The notes below the pieces were generated by a model. It saw only the letters and a program-made list of their open reading frames with translations. It ran no database searches and was not told the DNA's origin. From NCBI GenBank assembly GCA_900542555.1, contig UQNU01000013.1, positions 1 to 44,432 of the forward strand: DNA of 44,432 nt. Direction: 5' to 3'. A program made the translations under genes and the position numbers. This stretch comes from an uncultured Collinsella sp. (lineage in GTDB: Bacteria > Actinomycetota > Coriobacteriia > Coriobacteriales > Coriobacteriaceae). Position 1 is the stretch's first letter, and each line of letters starts with the position of its first letter. Below, one piece after another: positions 1-7,012 of the stretch.

Positions 1-36
1 GCGCGGGAGGTCGAACCGATTGAAAGGAACCCCTCC

Positions 37-570
37 TTGTTGAAGAAAACCCTCGCCTTCGCCCTGTCGGCGGCGCTTCTCGCGTTCTCGCTCGCCGGCT
101 GCGCCGGAAATTCAAGCGACAGCGCAAAGGCAAGCGATGCCGATTCCCAGGAAAAGACCGAGCAGGCGGCCGATGCGCCCGAGGGCGCAAGCGCTGCCCC
201 CATCACCGCCGACGAGGTGGCCGACGGCACCTATCCGATCACCGTAGATTCCAGCTCGAACATGTTCAGGATTGTGGACGCCCAGCTCATCGTGGAAAAC
301 GGCTCCATGCACTGCGTGATGACGCTTTCCGGCACGGGCTACGGCAAGCTCTTCATGGGCACGGGCGACGAGGCTGCCGCCGCGAGCGAGGCCGACTTCA
401 TCCCCTATGTGGAAAACGCGGAAGGCAAGTACACCTACGACGTGCCCGTTGAAGCGCTCGACGAGGACACCGCCTGCGCCGCGTGGAGTATTAGAAAAGA
501 GCAGTGGTACGACCGCACGCTCGTGTTCGAATCCGCCGGCGTCGATCTGCGCGCCGACGCACTGAAGTAA
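37..570 (+). CDS. Small secreted lipoprotein of an iron/haem-type uptake operon
   Basis: A 177-residue protein with a lipoprotein signal: positively charged LKK, a hydrophobic stretch, then a lipobox ending LAGC near residue 22. After the lipidated Cys comes a Ser/Ala/Asp/Glu-rich linker to about residue 55, then a compact domain of about 115 residues with alternating beta-like segments. The start is a TTG at 37 (or the next TTG at 40), placed about 9 bases after AAAGGA at 23-28; no ATG fits. The stop lies 4 bases before the next gene, so it belongs to one operon with the binding protein, permease and ATPase. I infer a surface-exposed ligand-binding or transfer role in iron or haem uptake. 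The domain resembles small iron-transport-associated domains of Coriobacteriia, but I cannot confirm the family. Confidence 0.75.
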   Translation: MLKKTLAFALSAALLAFSLAGCAGNSSDSAKASDADSQEKTEQAADAPEGASAAPITADEVADGTYPITVDSSSNMFRIVDAQLIVENGSMHCVMTLSGTGYGKLFMGTGDEAAAASEADFIPYVENAEGKYTYDVPVEALDEDTACAAWSIRKEQWYDRTLVFESAGVDLRADALK

Positions 571-574
571 CGCC

Positions 575-2146
575 ATGCGGTCGATTCTTCCCAAGGGGGA
601 AAGCAGGAAGCGTCGCAGCATCGCGGTGCGCGCGATCGCCTGCGTTCTCGTCGCCCTGCTCGCGCTTCCCTTCGCGGGGTGCAGTGCGAGCCCGAACGCG
701 ACCGGTGGCACGGCAGGCTCTCAGGAATACACTGTGAGCGTCTCGCTCTCCGGTGGGTCAGGGCGCGCAAGCATCGCCTCACCCACCACAATTGTGAAGG
801 ATGGCGACACCTACACCGCGACCATCACCTGGTCGAGTTCGAACTACGACAAAATGACCGTCAACGGCGTGGACTACGCGCCCGTAAACGACGGCGGCAA
901 CTCCACGTTCGAGATACCCGTCACGCTCGACGAGGACATCGCCGTGTCGGCCGAGACCGTCGCCATGTCAACGCCGCACACCATCGACTACACGCTCCAC
1001 TTCGATTCATCCACCATGAAGGAGAAATCGGGCGACGAAGCAAGCGGCGGCTCCCCTGCGGGAACGGCTTCAAACGCCGCGGCCGACTTTCACAACGCCG
1101 ATTTGGGCTGCGGCTGGAAGCCGACGGGGACGCTTCAGCTTGAATACGCCGAGCACTTCACTGTCGACGAGTACGAAGGCGGCCTGCGGCTTATCTGCAT
1201 TTCGAACGGGGAGCGCTTCCTCGTGGTGCCGCAAAATGCAAAGGTACCTGATGGGTTGAGCTCCGACATCGCGGTCATAAGGCGCCCCGCCGACAAGGTG
1301 TACCTCGTGTCGTCGGCGACGATGTGCCTGGTCGACGCGCTCGATGCGAACGACAATATCATTATGTCGGGCACGAAGGCCGACGATTGCTCGGTCGCGG
1401 GCTTCAAAAGCGCGCTCGAAAGTGGGGCGATCGCCTACGGCGGCAAGTACAGCGCGCCCGACTACGAGCGAATATCGGCCTCGGGCTGCACGCTCGCCAT
1501 CGAGAACACTATGATCAACCACACGCCCGATGTGAAGGAAAAGCTGCAGAAGCTCGGACTCGTCGTGCTCACCGAACAGTCGTCGAGCGAGCCCGAAGCA
1601 CTCGGGCGCGTCGAGTGGATTAAGCTTTTCGGCGTCCTGTTCGACAAGGAAGACGAGGCCGCGCACCTGTTCAACGAGCAGAAGGCCCGCGTCGAGCAAA
1701 CGTCGAGGCTTGCGTCGTCAGGTAAAACCGTGGCGTATTTCTACATTAACTCGAACGGGGCCGCCGTCACGCGGCGGGCGGGCGACTACGTGGCGCAGAT
1801 GATCGAGCTTGCAGGCGGCAACTACGCGCTCGATGACGCGCAGACGGCGTCGACGTCAGGTTCGTCAGTAACGCTCGAAATGGAGCGCTTCTACGCGACG
1901 GCGAAGGATGCCGACATCATCGTCTACAACGGCACCATCGACGAATCGGTTGCCACCTTAAACGACTTCGTAAGCAAAAACGCGCTATTGTCGCAGTTCA
2001 AAGCCGTGAAGAACGGCAACGTCTGGGTCACAAGCGCCGACATGTACCAGCAGATGACTTCTACAGCCGACATTATCGACGAGCTGCACGGGGCGTTCAC
2101 CGGCGATGACGCGAGCGACTTCCATTATCTGAGGAAGCTCGGCTAG
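575..2146 (+). CDS. Lipoprotein with NEAT-like domain fused to TroA/BtuF-like substrate-binding domain
   Basis: 523 residues. The N-terminus is a lipoprotein signal (Arg/Lys-rich start, hydrophobic core, lipobox FAGC at about residue 36). Residues about 50-145 form a beta-rich module (TATITWSSSNYDKMTVNG, then an IPVTLDEDIAV segment and a final TIDYTLHF strand) that resembles a NEAT-type haem-binding fold; this is pattern reading, not a profile match. Residues about 190-515 look like a TroA/BtuF-type periplasmic binding protein for siderophores, haem or corrinoids (GRVEWIKLFGVLF, VAYFYINSNG, DADIIVYNG, VKNGNVWVT segments). It sits 4 bases after the small lipoprotein and 4 bases before the permease. 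The likely role is to capture the ligand at the cell surface and hand it to the FecCD permease. Substrate is unproven. Confidence 0.8.
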   Translation: MRSILPKGESRKRRSIAVRAIACVLVALLALPFAGCSASPNATGGTAGSQEYTVSVSLSGGSGRASIASPTTIVKDGDTYTATITWSSSNYDKMTVNGVDYAPVNDGGNSTFEIPVTLDEDIAVSAETVAMSTPHTIDYTLHFDSSTMKEKSGDEASGGSPAGTASNAAADFHNADLGCGWKPTGTLQLEYAEHFTVDEYEGGLRLICISNGERFLVVPQNAKVPDGLSSDIAVIRRPADKVYLVSSATMCLVDALDANDNIIMSGTKADDCSVAGFKSALESGAIAYGGKYSAPDYERISASGCTLAIENTMINHTPDVKEKLQKLGLVVLTEQSSSEPEALGRVEWIKLFGVLFDKEDEAAHLFNEQKARVEQTSRLASSGKTVAYFYINSNGAAVTRRAGDYVAQMIELAGGNYALDDAQTASTSGSSVTLEMERFYATAKDADIIVYNGTIDESVATLNDFVSKNALLSQFKAVKNGNVWVTSADMYQQMTSTADIIDELHGAFTGDDASDFHYLRKLG

Positions 2147-2150
2147 CACC

Positions 2151-3191
2151 ATGAGAAGCCGACTTTCCATGGCATACGACGAATCGGGGCGCGTCGCACG
2201 GTGTCGCGTCGTGACGGCGCTGCTCGCTGTTGTCCTCATCGTGCTCGTCGGGGCCAACCTGTGCATCGGGAGCGTGCTCGTGCCCGCAGACCACATCCCC
2301 GGCATCCTTTCGGGCGGCGCGGCCAATTCCATGGAAAGCCAAGTCATCTGGGAGATTCGCCTGCCGCGCGTGCTTTCAGCCGTGCTTCTCGGCGGGGCAC
2401 TTTCGCTCTCCGGGTTCCTGCTGCAGACGTTTTTCAACAACCCCATCGCCGACCCGTTCATCTTGGGCGTCTCCTCGGGCGCAAAGTTCGTCGTCGCGCT
2501 TACGATGATCGTGCTTCTGGGCGCGAACCAGGCCATGTCCTCGCCGGCCATGGTGGCCGCAGCGTTTCTGGGATCGCTTGTCACCATCGGCTTCGTGCTC
2601 CTCATCGCACGGCGCATAAGTTCCATGGCCATGCTCATCGTGGCGGGCGTCATGGTGGGATACATCTGCTCGGCGGCGACGAACTTTCTCATCGCCTTCG
2701 CCGACGACCAGTCCATCGTGAACCTGCACAACTGGTCTTTGGGTAGCTTCTCGGGTTCGAGCTGGGACGACATCGCGGTCATCGCGGTCGTGGTGATCAC
2801 CGTGAGCGCATGCGTATTCGCGATATCGAAGCCCCTTTCCGCCTTCCAGCTGGGAGAAGCCTACGCGAAAAGCGTCGGCGTGAACGTCGCACGCTTCCGC
2901 GTGGTGCTCGTCCTTCTAGCGAGCATGCTCTCCGCCTGCGTGACCGCGTTCGCTGGTCCGGTGTCGTTCGTAGGCATCGCGGTTCCGCATCTCGTTAAGT
3001 CGGCGCTGAAGTCGTCGAAGCCCATCCGCGTGATTCCTGCGTGCTTCTTGGGAGGCGCCATCTTCTGCGCGGGCTGCGATTTGATCGCGCGCACGCTGTT
3101 CTCCCCCGTCGAGCTTTCCATCAGCGCCGTCACCGCCATCTTCGGCGCGCCGGTGGTTATCGCACTCATGTTGAAGAAGCGGGTGAGGTAG
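2151..3191 (+). CDS. FecCD-family ABC permease
   Basis: 346 residues, the usual length for FecCD/BtuC permeases, with about nine to ten hydrophobic membrane segments. Family signatures are visible: IRLPRVLSAVLLGGALSLSG near residue 70, the NNPIADPFILGVSSGA loop, and GPVSFVGIAVPHLVK near residue 270, which contributes to the coupling surface for the ATPase. The gene starts with ATG 4 bases after the binding-protein stop and its stop codon is immediately followed by the ATG of the ATPase gene, so translation is probably coupled. Only one permease is encoded, so the transporter should be a homodimer. The substrate is likely an iron complex, haem or cobalamin; the neighbouring NEAT-like module favours haem. 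Confidence 0.88.
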   Translation: MRSRLSMAYDESGRVARCRVVTALLAVVLIVLVGANLCIGSVLVPADHIPGILSGGAANSMESQVIWEIRLPRVLSAVLLGGALSLSGFLLQTFFNNPIADPFILGVSSGAKFVVALTMIVLLGANQAMSSPAMVAAAFLGSLVTIGFVLLIARRISSMAMLIVAGVMVGYICSAATNFLIAFADDQSIVNLHNWSLGSFSGSSWDDIAVIAVVVITVSACVFAISKPLSAFQLGEAYAKSVGVNVARFRVVLVLLASMLSACVTAFAGPVSFVGIAVPHLVKSALKSSKPIRVIPACFLGGAIFCAGCDLIARTLFSPVELSISAVTAIFGAPVVIALMLKKRVR

Positions 3192-4526
3192 ATGGGGAAA
3201 TTCGTGCCGCAGCCCAAAACGCTCGGAAGGGACATTCCGTGCTTAGACAGTCCTAAGCTCGCACGAAAGCGCCAGAAGGCACTTTCGGCTCGTGCGGAAC
3301 TGCACGCGGAACGCCTCCTCCGAGCGGAGTCGAACCTCGAAACCCCGGTCGAAACGCAGGCTGACGGAGCGCCGCTTTTCCGCATAAGCGACCTGTCGGC
3401 GGGCTACGACAAGAAGGTCGTAGTCGAAGGCGTCGATCTGGAGGTTCGCGCGGGCGACGTCGTGGCGCTCATCGGGCCGAACGGCTCGGGCAAGTCGACC
3501 ATCTTGAAAACCATCACGCGCCATCTGGCACCGCTTGCCGGCGCGGTCGAGCTCGACGGGCGGGAGATTTCCCGATGGAAGACGGCGGAATTCGCAAGGA
3601 ACCTTGCCGTTATGCTGACAGATCGCCCCCGGACCGAGCTCCTCACCTGCCGCGATATCGTAGAGGCGGGAAGGCATCCCTACACCGGGCGAATGGGAAC
3701 ACTTTCGCCTGACGACCATAGTCGGGTCGAAGAGGCCATGAAAACCGCACATGTGGAAGAGCTCGCCGAGCGCGACTTCATGCAGATAAGCGACGGGCAA
3801 CGCCAGCGCGTCATGCTCGCACGCGCCATCGCGCAGGATCCGCGTGTGCTCGTGCTCGATGAGCCCACGTCGTATCTCGATATCCGCTACCAGATCGACC
3901 TGCTGCGAATACTTCGCCACCTTGCGAAATCGCGGAATGTTGCTGTCATCATGTCCATCCACGAACTCGAGCTCGCGCAGAAAAGCGCCGACAAGGTGAT
4001 TTGCGTGAAGGACGGCCGGGTCTTCCGCGCCGGCGCACCCGAGGACATATTCACGCGCGAGACGATTGGCGAGCTCTACGGCCTTCAACATGGCACCTTC
4101 AACGAGCGCTTCGGCAGCGTGGAAATTGGGCGCCCACACGGCGATGCGCACACGTTCGTCATCGCCGGCGCAGGTACGGGGTCAGCTGTGTTTCGCCAGC
4201 TCATCCGGCAGGGCAAGGCGTTCTACGCGGGCATTCTGCACGAAGGGGACATCGACTGCGAGCTCGCGCGCGACCTGGCGACGGAATGCGTGGCCGAGCG
4301 CGCCTTCGAGCCGATCGGGGATAAAACCATAGCCCGCGCCAAAGAGCTCCTCGTCCACTGCGCGCGCCTTATCGTGTGCCCCGCCGCCTTCGGCACCATA
4401 AACGCCCGCAACGCAGAGCTCGTCGAGTTCGCACGATCGCATGGTATCGAGGTCATGCGAGCGTGCGAAGGCGCATCGGAGGATTCCAAAATTGGAGTGG
4501 GAAGGATAAACTGGACTTTCTTTTAA
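3192..4526 (+). CDS. FecE/BtuD-type ABC ATPase with N-terminal extension and extra C-terminal domain
   Basis: 444 residues, much longer than the usual 250-270 for this family. Residues 1-60 are a basic extension encoded partly by a palindromic repeat (3247-3301). The ATPase spans about 61-310: Walker A GPNGSGKST at 95-103, signature SDGQRQ (SDGQ in place of SGGQ, a variant also seen in other FecE proteins), Walker B VLVLDEPTSYLD, switch His in SIHELE. Residues about 315-444 form an added alpha/beta domain (VIAGAGTGSAVF, AGILHEGDIDCELA, LIVCPAAFG) that I believe recurs on siderophore-type ATPases of Firmicutes and Actinobacteria and whose function I do not know. The ATG directly abuts the permease stop and no ATG, GTG or TTG follows in frame before the ATPase domain, so the extension is really translated. 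Confidence 0.87.
   Translation: MGKFVPQPKTLGRDIPCLDSPKLARKRQKALSARAELHAERLLRAESNLETPVETQADGAPLFRISDLSAGYDKKVVVEGVDLEVRAGDVVALIGPNGSGKSTILKTITRHLAPLAGAVELDGREISRWKTAEFARNLAVMLTDRPRTELLTCRDIVEAGRHPYTGRMGTLSPDDHSRVEEAMKTAHVEELAERDFMQISDGQRQRVMLARAIAQDPRVLVLDEPTSYLDIRYQIDLLRILRHLAKSRNVAVIMSIHELELAQKSADKVICVKDGRVFRAGAPEDIFTRETIGELYGLQHGTFNERFGSVEIGRPHGDAHTFVIAGAGTGSAVFRQLIRQGKAFYAGILHEGDIDCELARDLATECVAERAFEPIGDKTIARAKELLVHCARLIVCPAAFGTINARNAELVEFARSHGIEVMRACEGASEDSKIGVGRINWTFF
3247..3301. repeat. Palindromic repeat copy 1, inside the ATPase gene
   Basis: A 55-base stem-loop unit, ACAGTCCT then GCTCGCACGAA, a variable centre, then TTCGGCTCGTGCGGAACT. A second copy with the same ends lies at 13016-13069. 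The left arm contains GCACGA at 3260 and the right arm GGCTCGTGC; the central arms (AAGCGCC against GGCACTT) differ from those of copy 2 but still pair with one mismatch. It encodes roughly residues 19-37 of the ATPase extension in an open frame. Confidence 0.7.
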
Positions 4527-4619
4527 GGATCCTCAGGCTACAGCTCCTACGCCGGCAAGGTCTCCAAGGCGCCGGAGAACCTCAGGAACAGGAATTTCCA
4601 CGCCGACGAGCCCAACTAG
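4527..4619 (+). pseudogene. IS3-family transposase fragment
   Basis: Thirty codons in the frame directly after the ATPase stop encode a peptide with the pattern Y-SY-G-V-K-P-NL-NR-FHAD-PN, ending in TAG at 4617-4619. This matches the stretch of IS3-family OrfB transposases that lies just before the DDE core (where W.TDITEF would follow). Nothing upstream or downstream of the element remains: the left edge is the ATPase stop and the right edge is 2 bases from the stop of the convergent TetR gene. It is a scar of an insertion sequence or of recombination at one, and marks the border between the + strand uptake operon and the minus-strand backbone. Confidence 0.7.
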
Positions 4620-4621
4620 GC

Positions 4622-5233
4622 CTAATCCAAGCGAGATTCCAGACTCGACAGACCATTGAGAGTTAGGTCGTTGGCGACCTCAGAGACACGCTCGATAGGA
4701 ACCGAGCCGTCAGACAGTGCCCACGTGCGATAGATACCGATAATACCCGACAGCAAAAACGCCAGATAATAGTCGAACATCTCGTCCTTGAGACCTTGGG
4801 GCAGCAGATCGCGCTCGGCAATCTCATGTTCGAGCGGCGCACGAAGACGAGCCATGAAATCATCGAGCGGAATATTCTCGATCAGCTGACGATTGAGCAC
4901 GAGGTTGTTGCACAGCGCCTCGTTAACGGTTTTAAAGAAGGTCGCCGCCGCGCCCAGGGCGCGCTCGCTGGTGTCACCGTCCATAGAAGCAAGCGTTTTC
5001 TCGACCGAGTCGACAATCGTCTCCACCACATCGACGGCAATGGCATCGAGCAGGCCGTCAACCGTACCAAAGTGAACGTAAAAGGTCTTGCGGTCGACAT
5101 TGGCCTCGCGCGCGATGGCACTCACCGTAATGTCTGCCAGCGGCTTTTCCATGAGCAGGCGCTCGAAAGCGGAAAGGATGGCATTACGGCTGCGAACAAT
5201 GCGGCGGTCAAGACGCGGTTTGCTGGTTGCCAT
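4622..5233 (-). CDS. TetR/AcrR-family transcriptional regulator
   Basis: 203 residues. The N-terminal helix-turn-helix lies at about residues 35-56 (ITVSAIAREANVDRKTFYVHFG), with the TetR hallmark of Thr-Phe-Tyr-x-His-Phe in the recognition helix. The C-terminal all-helical ligand/dimer domain has a hydrophobic segment (FDYYLAFLLSGIIGIYRTW). The ATG at 5233 follows AAGGGA by about 8 bases and is preferred to the further upstream ATG. It lies downstream of the membrane-protein gene with a gap of about 115 bases and points the same way. The regulated genes and ligand cannot be told from sequence; the membrane protein next door is a candidate. Confidence 0.88.
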   Translation of the reverse strand: MATSKPRLDRRIVRSRNAILSAFERLLMEKPLADITVSAIAREANVDRKTFYVHFGTVDGLLDAIAVDVVETIVDSVEKTLASMDGDTSERALGAAATFFKTVNEALCNNLVLNRQLIENIPLDDFMARLRAPLEHEIAERDLLPQGLKDEMFDYYLAFLLSGIIGIYRTWALSDGSVPIERVSEVANDLTLNGLSSLESRLD

Positions 5234-5349
5234 GGGCGTGTCCCTTCGATATGCGAGCATTCATCAACAGATGAGAGATAATCTACGTAAGAGGATTATC
5301 CCCCATACAGCACAAATATGCCCCGCATCATGAAGAACGCACGACTGCC

Positions 5350-6657
5350 CTACTGCGACTTAGGGTGCTTCTTCTTATTGAGCGCCGACGGAGATACGCG
5401 AATACCGTCGCCTGTCTGGCGCACATAGGCTTTATGAGCCGGCTTAGCGGTCCCAGAAGCCTTCTGAGCCTGCTTCTTGGGATCAACGGTAACAGCATTC
5501 GTGGGGTGGGGCTTTGTGGGCGCAGAGGGCGTTTGAGGCGTGCGGCCAAGCTTGCGCATCACACGATCCCAGCGCGCATGGATGCTCTCGTTGTGGGCGC
5601 TCTTAAGGCCCAGCAGGGGCGCAGCCAAAATGGTCGGCGCAATAAACGTAATGAGGCGCCACAGCAGATAGCCAGCGGTCGAAGCCGACCCAAAGAAATG
5701 ACCCAAGAACAATGCAAAGCCGCCCTCAGCGCCACCAGTTCCACCGGGCAGGGGGACCGCAGAGCTCAGCAGCTGGACAAAGGCGCTCGCGGCCATGACC
5801 GAGAAAAAGTCGACCTCGTGGTGGCCAAAGGCAAGCATCAGGAAATACGGCACGAGGTAGAAAAACGCGAGTTGCAGCATGGTGATGACCACCGTGAGCA
5901 GCATGGAAGAAAAATGTCCGGCTGAAAGCTTGAACTTCTCGGAGAAGGAGTAGATCTCGCCATCGACAAACGTGCGCCATCCCTCGATCTTAGTGGCCGA
6001 GACACCAATGCGCTCGAGCCAATTGATGATGCAATGGGCGACGCGCGTGACGGTCTTAGGCATGAGAGCGACGGCGAAGATGCCCAGCAAGATGCAGCAG
6101 TGCCCACCAAAGCTAAAGACGCACAGCAGCGTCATGTCGCCATAGCGCTCGGCAAAAAACGGCATGCGAGCAAGCAGTAGGATAGCGCCCCAGGCAACGA
6201 GGCCAAACTGATACACGATAAAGCGCGTGAACTGCGTGGCGCCAGCCTCGCCGACATTTTGGCCCGCCTTGGTCAGGCGGTAGATCTGGGCGGGAGTCGA
6301 GCCCATCATCATGGGCGTCAGGTTGCCAAAGAAGATGCCGCTCGCCTCGACCGAAATCAGGTCGCGGATGCCGACGGGTGAATATGGGTCGAGCCAGACG
6401 GCGATCGCATAGGCCACAATGCCAAAGAAAAGATACATGAACATGCAGAGACACGCGACAACGAGCCATGACGCCTGGACGCTCGACATAGCGGCCCAGA
6501 ACTGCCCCATCTGCCCGGTTACCACCAGATAGACGATATAACCCACCAGCACGACGCCGATAAAGATGGCGCCGCGGCGTGCGCTCTTATTGTCATCTCC
6601 GCCCGAGGCCTCAACTTCGACCTGGGGCTTAGACGTATGCTGAGAGGACTCCGTCAT
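5350..6657 (-). CDS. LPG-synthase-type (UPF0104) multi-pass membrane protein, flippase-like
   Basis: 435 residues with a short hydrophilic N-terminus, about eight membrane segments (from GAIFIGVVLVGYIVYLVV at about 30 to ITFIAPTILAAPLLGL at about 350) and a basic, Lys/Pro/Ala-rich cytoplasmic tail of about 80 residues. The conserved SAVPLPGGTGGAEGGFALFL block and the EASGIFFGNLTPMMMGSTPAQ block are typical of the lysylphosphatidylglycerol synthase transmembrane region (Pfam LPG_synthase_TM). There is no soluble aminoacyl-transferase domain, so it is not a complete MprF; it more likely works as a lipid or polyprenyl-linked glycan flippase. The ATG at 6657 follows AGAAGGAG; the upstream frame to 6723 reads through non-coding sequence. 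Confidence 0.82.
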   Translation of the reverse strand: MTESSQHTSKPQVEVEASGGDDNKSARRGAIFIGVVLVGYIVYLVVTGQMGQFWAAMSSVQASWLVVACLCMFMYLFFGIVAYAIAVWLDPYSPVGIRDLISVEASGIFFGNLTPMMMGSTPAQIYRLTKAGQNVGEAGATQFTRFIVYQFGLVAWGAILLLARMPFFAERYGDMTLLCVFSFGGHCCILLGIFAVALMPKTVTRVAHCIINWLERIGVSATKIEGWRTFVDGEIYSFSEKFKLSAGHFSSMLLTVVITMLQLAFFYLVPYFLMLAFGHHEVDFFSVMAASAFVQLLSSAVPLPGGTGGAEGGFALFLGHFFGSASTAGYLLWRLITFIAPTILAAPLLGLKSAHNESIHARWDRVMRKLGRTPQTPSAPTKPHPTNAVTVDPKKQAQKASGTAKPAHKAYVRQTGDGIRVSPSALNKKKHPKSQ

Positions 6658-6765
6658 GAGACTCCTTCTAACAGTCAAAATATCTTGGATATTGTACCCG
6701 CAAGGACCATAGACAGAACGCAAAGCTCTGGTTCAAACGGGAATTGCAGACGGTTGTTTGAAAAT

Positions 6766-6798
6766 AAAAAAACCCGGCCTTCCATGGGAAGCCCGGGT
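6766..6798 (-). terminator. Rho-independent terminator of the tRNA-Glu transcript
   Basis: On the minus strand ACCCGG-CTTCC pairs with GGAAG-CCGGGT around a short loop and is followed by seven T. It lies about 10 bases after the tRNA 3' end. Confidence 0.85.
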
Positions 6799-6808
6799 AT
6801 CAAATGCG

Positions 6809-6885
6809 TGGTAGCCCGTACCAGATTCGAACTGGTGATCTCCGCCTTGAGAGGGCGGCGTCCTAAACCGCTAGACGAACGGGCC
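6809..6885 (-). tRNA. tRNA-Glu (anticodon CUC)
   Basis: The 77-base sequence folds as a cloverleaf on the minus strand: acceptor arm GGCCCGT/ACGGGCT, anticodon stem CCGCC/GGCGG with loop CTCTCAA giving anticodon CUC for GAG codons, T-arm with GTTCGAATC, and an encoded CCA end. It has its own promoter upstream and terminator downstream, so it is a single-gene unit. The first pair is a G-U wobble. Confidence 0.95.
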
Positions 6886-6919
6886 ACATGACATCTGCAC
6901 TGCCGTGCTGCGAGGAAAT

Positions 6920-6948
6920 ATATTACGGGACAAAAAACGTCAGCGCAA
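6920..6948 (-). promoter_or_regulatory. Promoter of the tRNA-Glu gene
   Basis: On the minus strand TTGCGC (6948-6943) and TAATAT (6925-6920) are separated by 17 bases, a good sigma-70-type match. The -10 lies about 35 bases upstream of the mature tRNA, leaving a short leader. Confidence 0.65.
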
Positions 6949-7012
6949 GAAGAAATTCCAAATTGCCGAAAAAATGTCGGCAGGTTATGGAACACGCAGG
7001 TCAAATAGGTAG

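Noticed and set aside
1..4620. The left end as a chimeric contig from another species
   Set aside because: Base composition looks similar to the rest and the shared palindromic repeat (3247-3301 and 13016-13069) links both parts to one genome; an IS-bounded acquisition is a better explanation, though read depth was not available.
6952..6976. A terminator after the CCA-adding enzyme gene
   Set aside because: GCCGA/TCGGC gives only a 5-bp stem and no T run in the right place.
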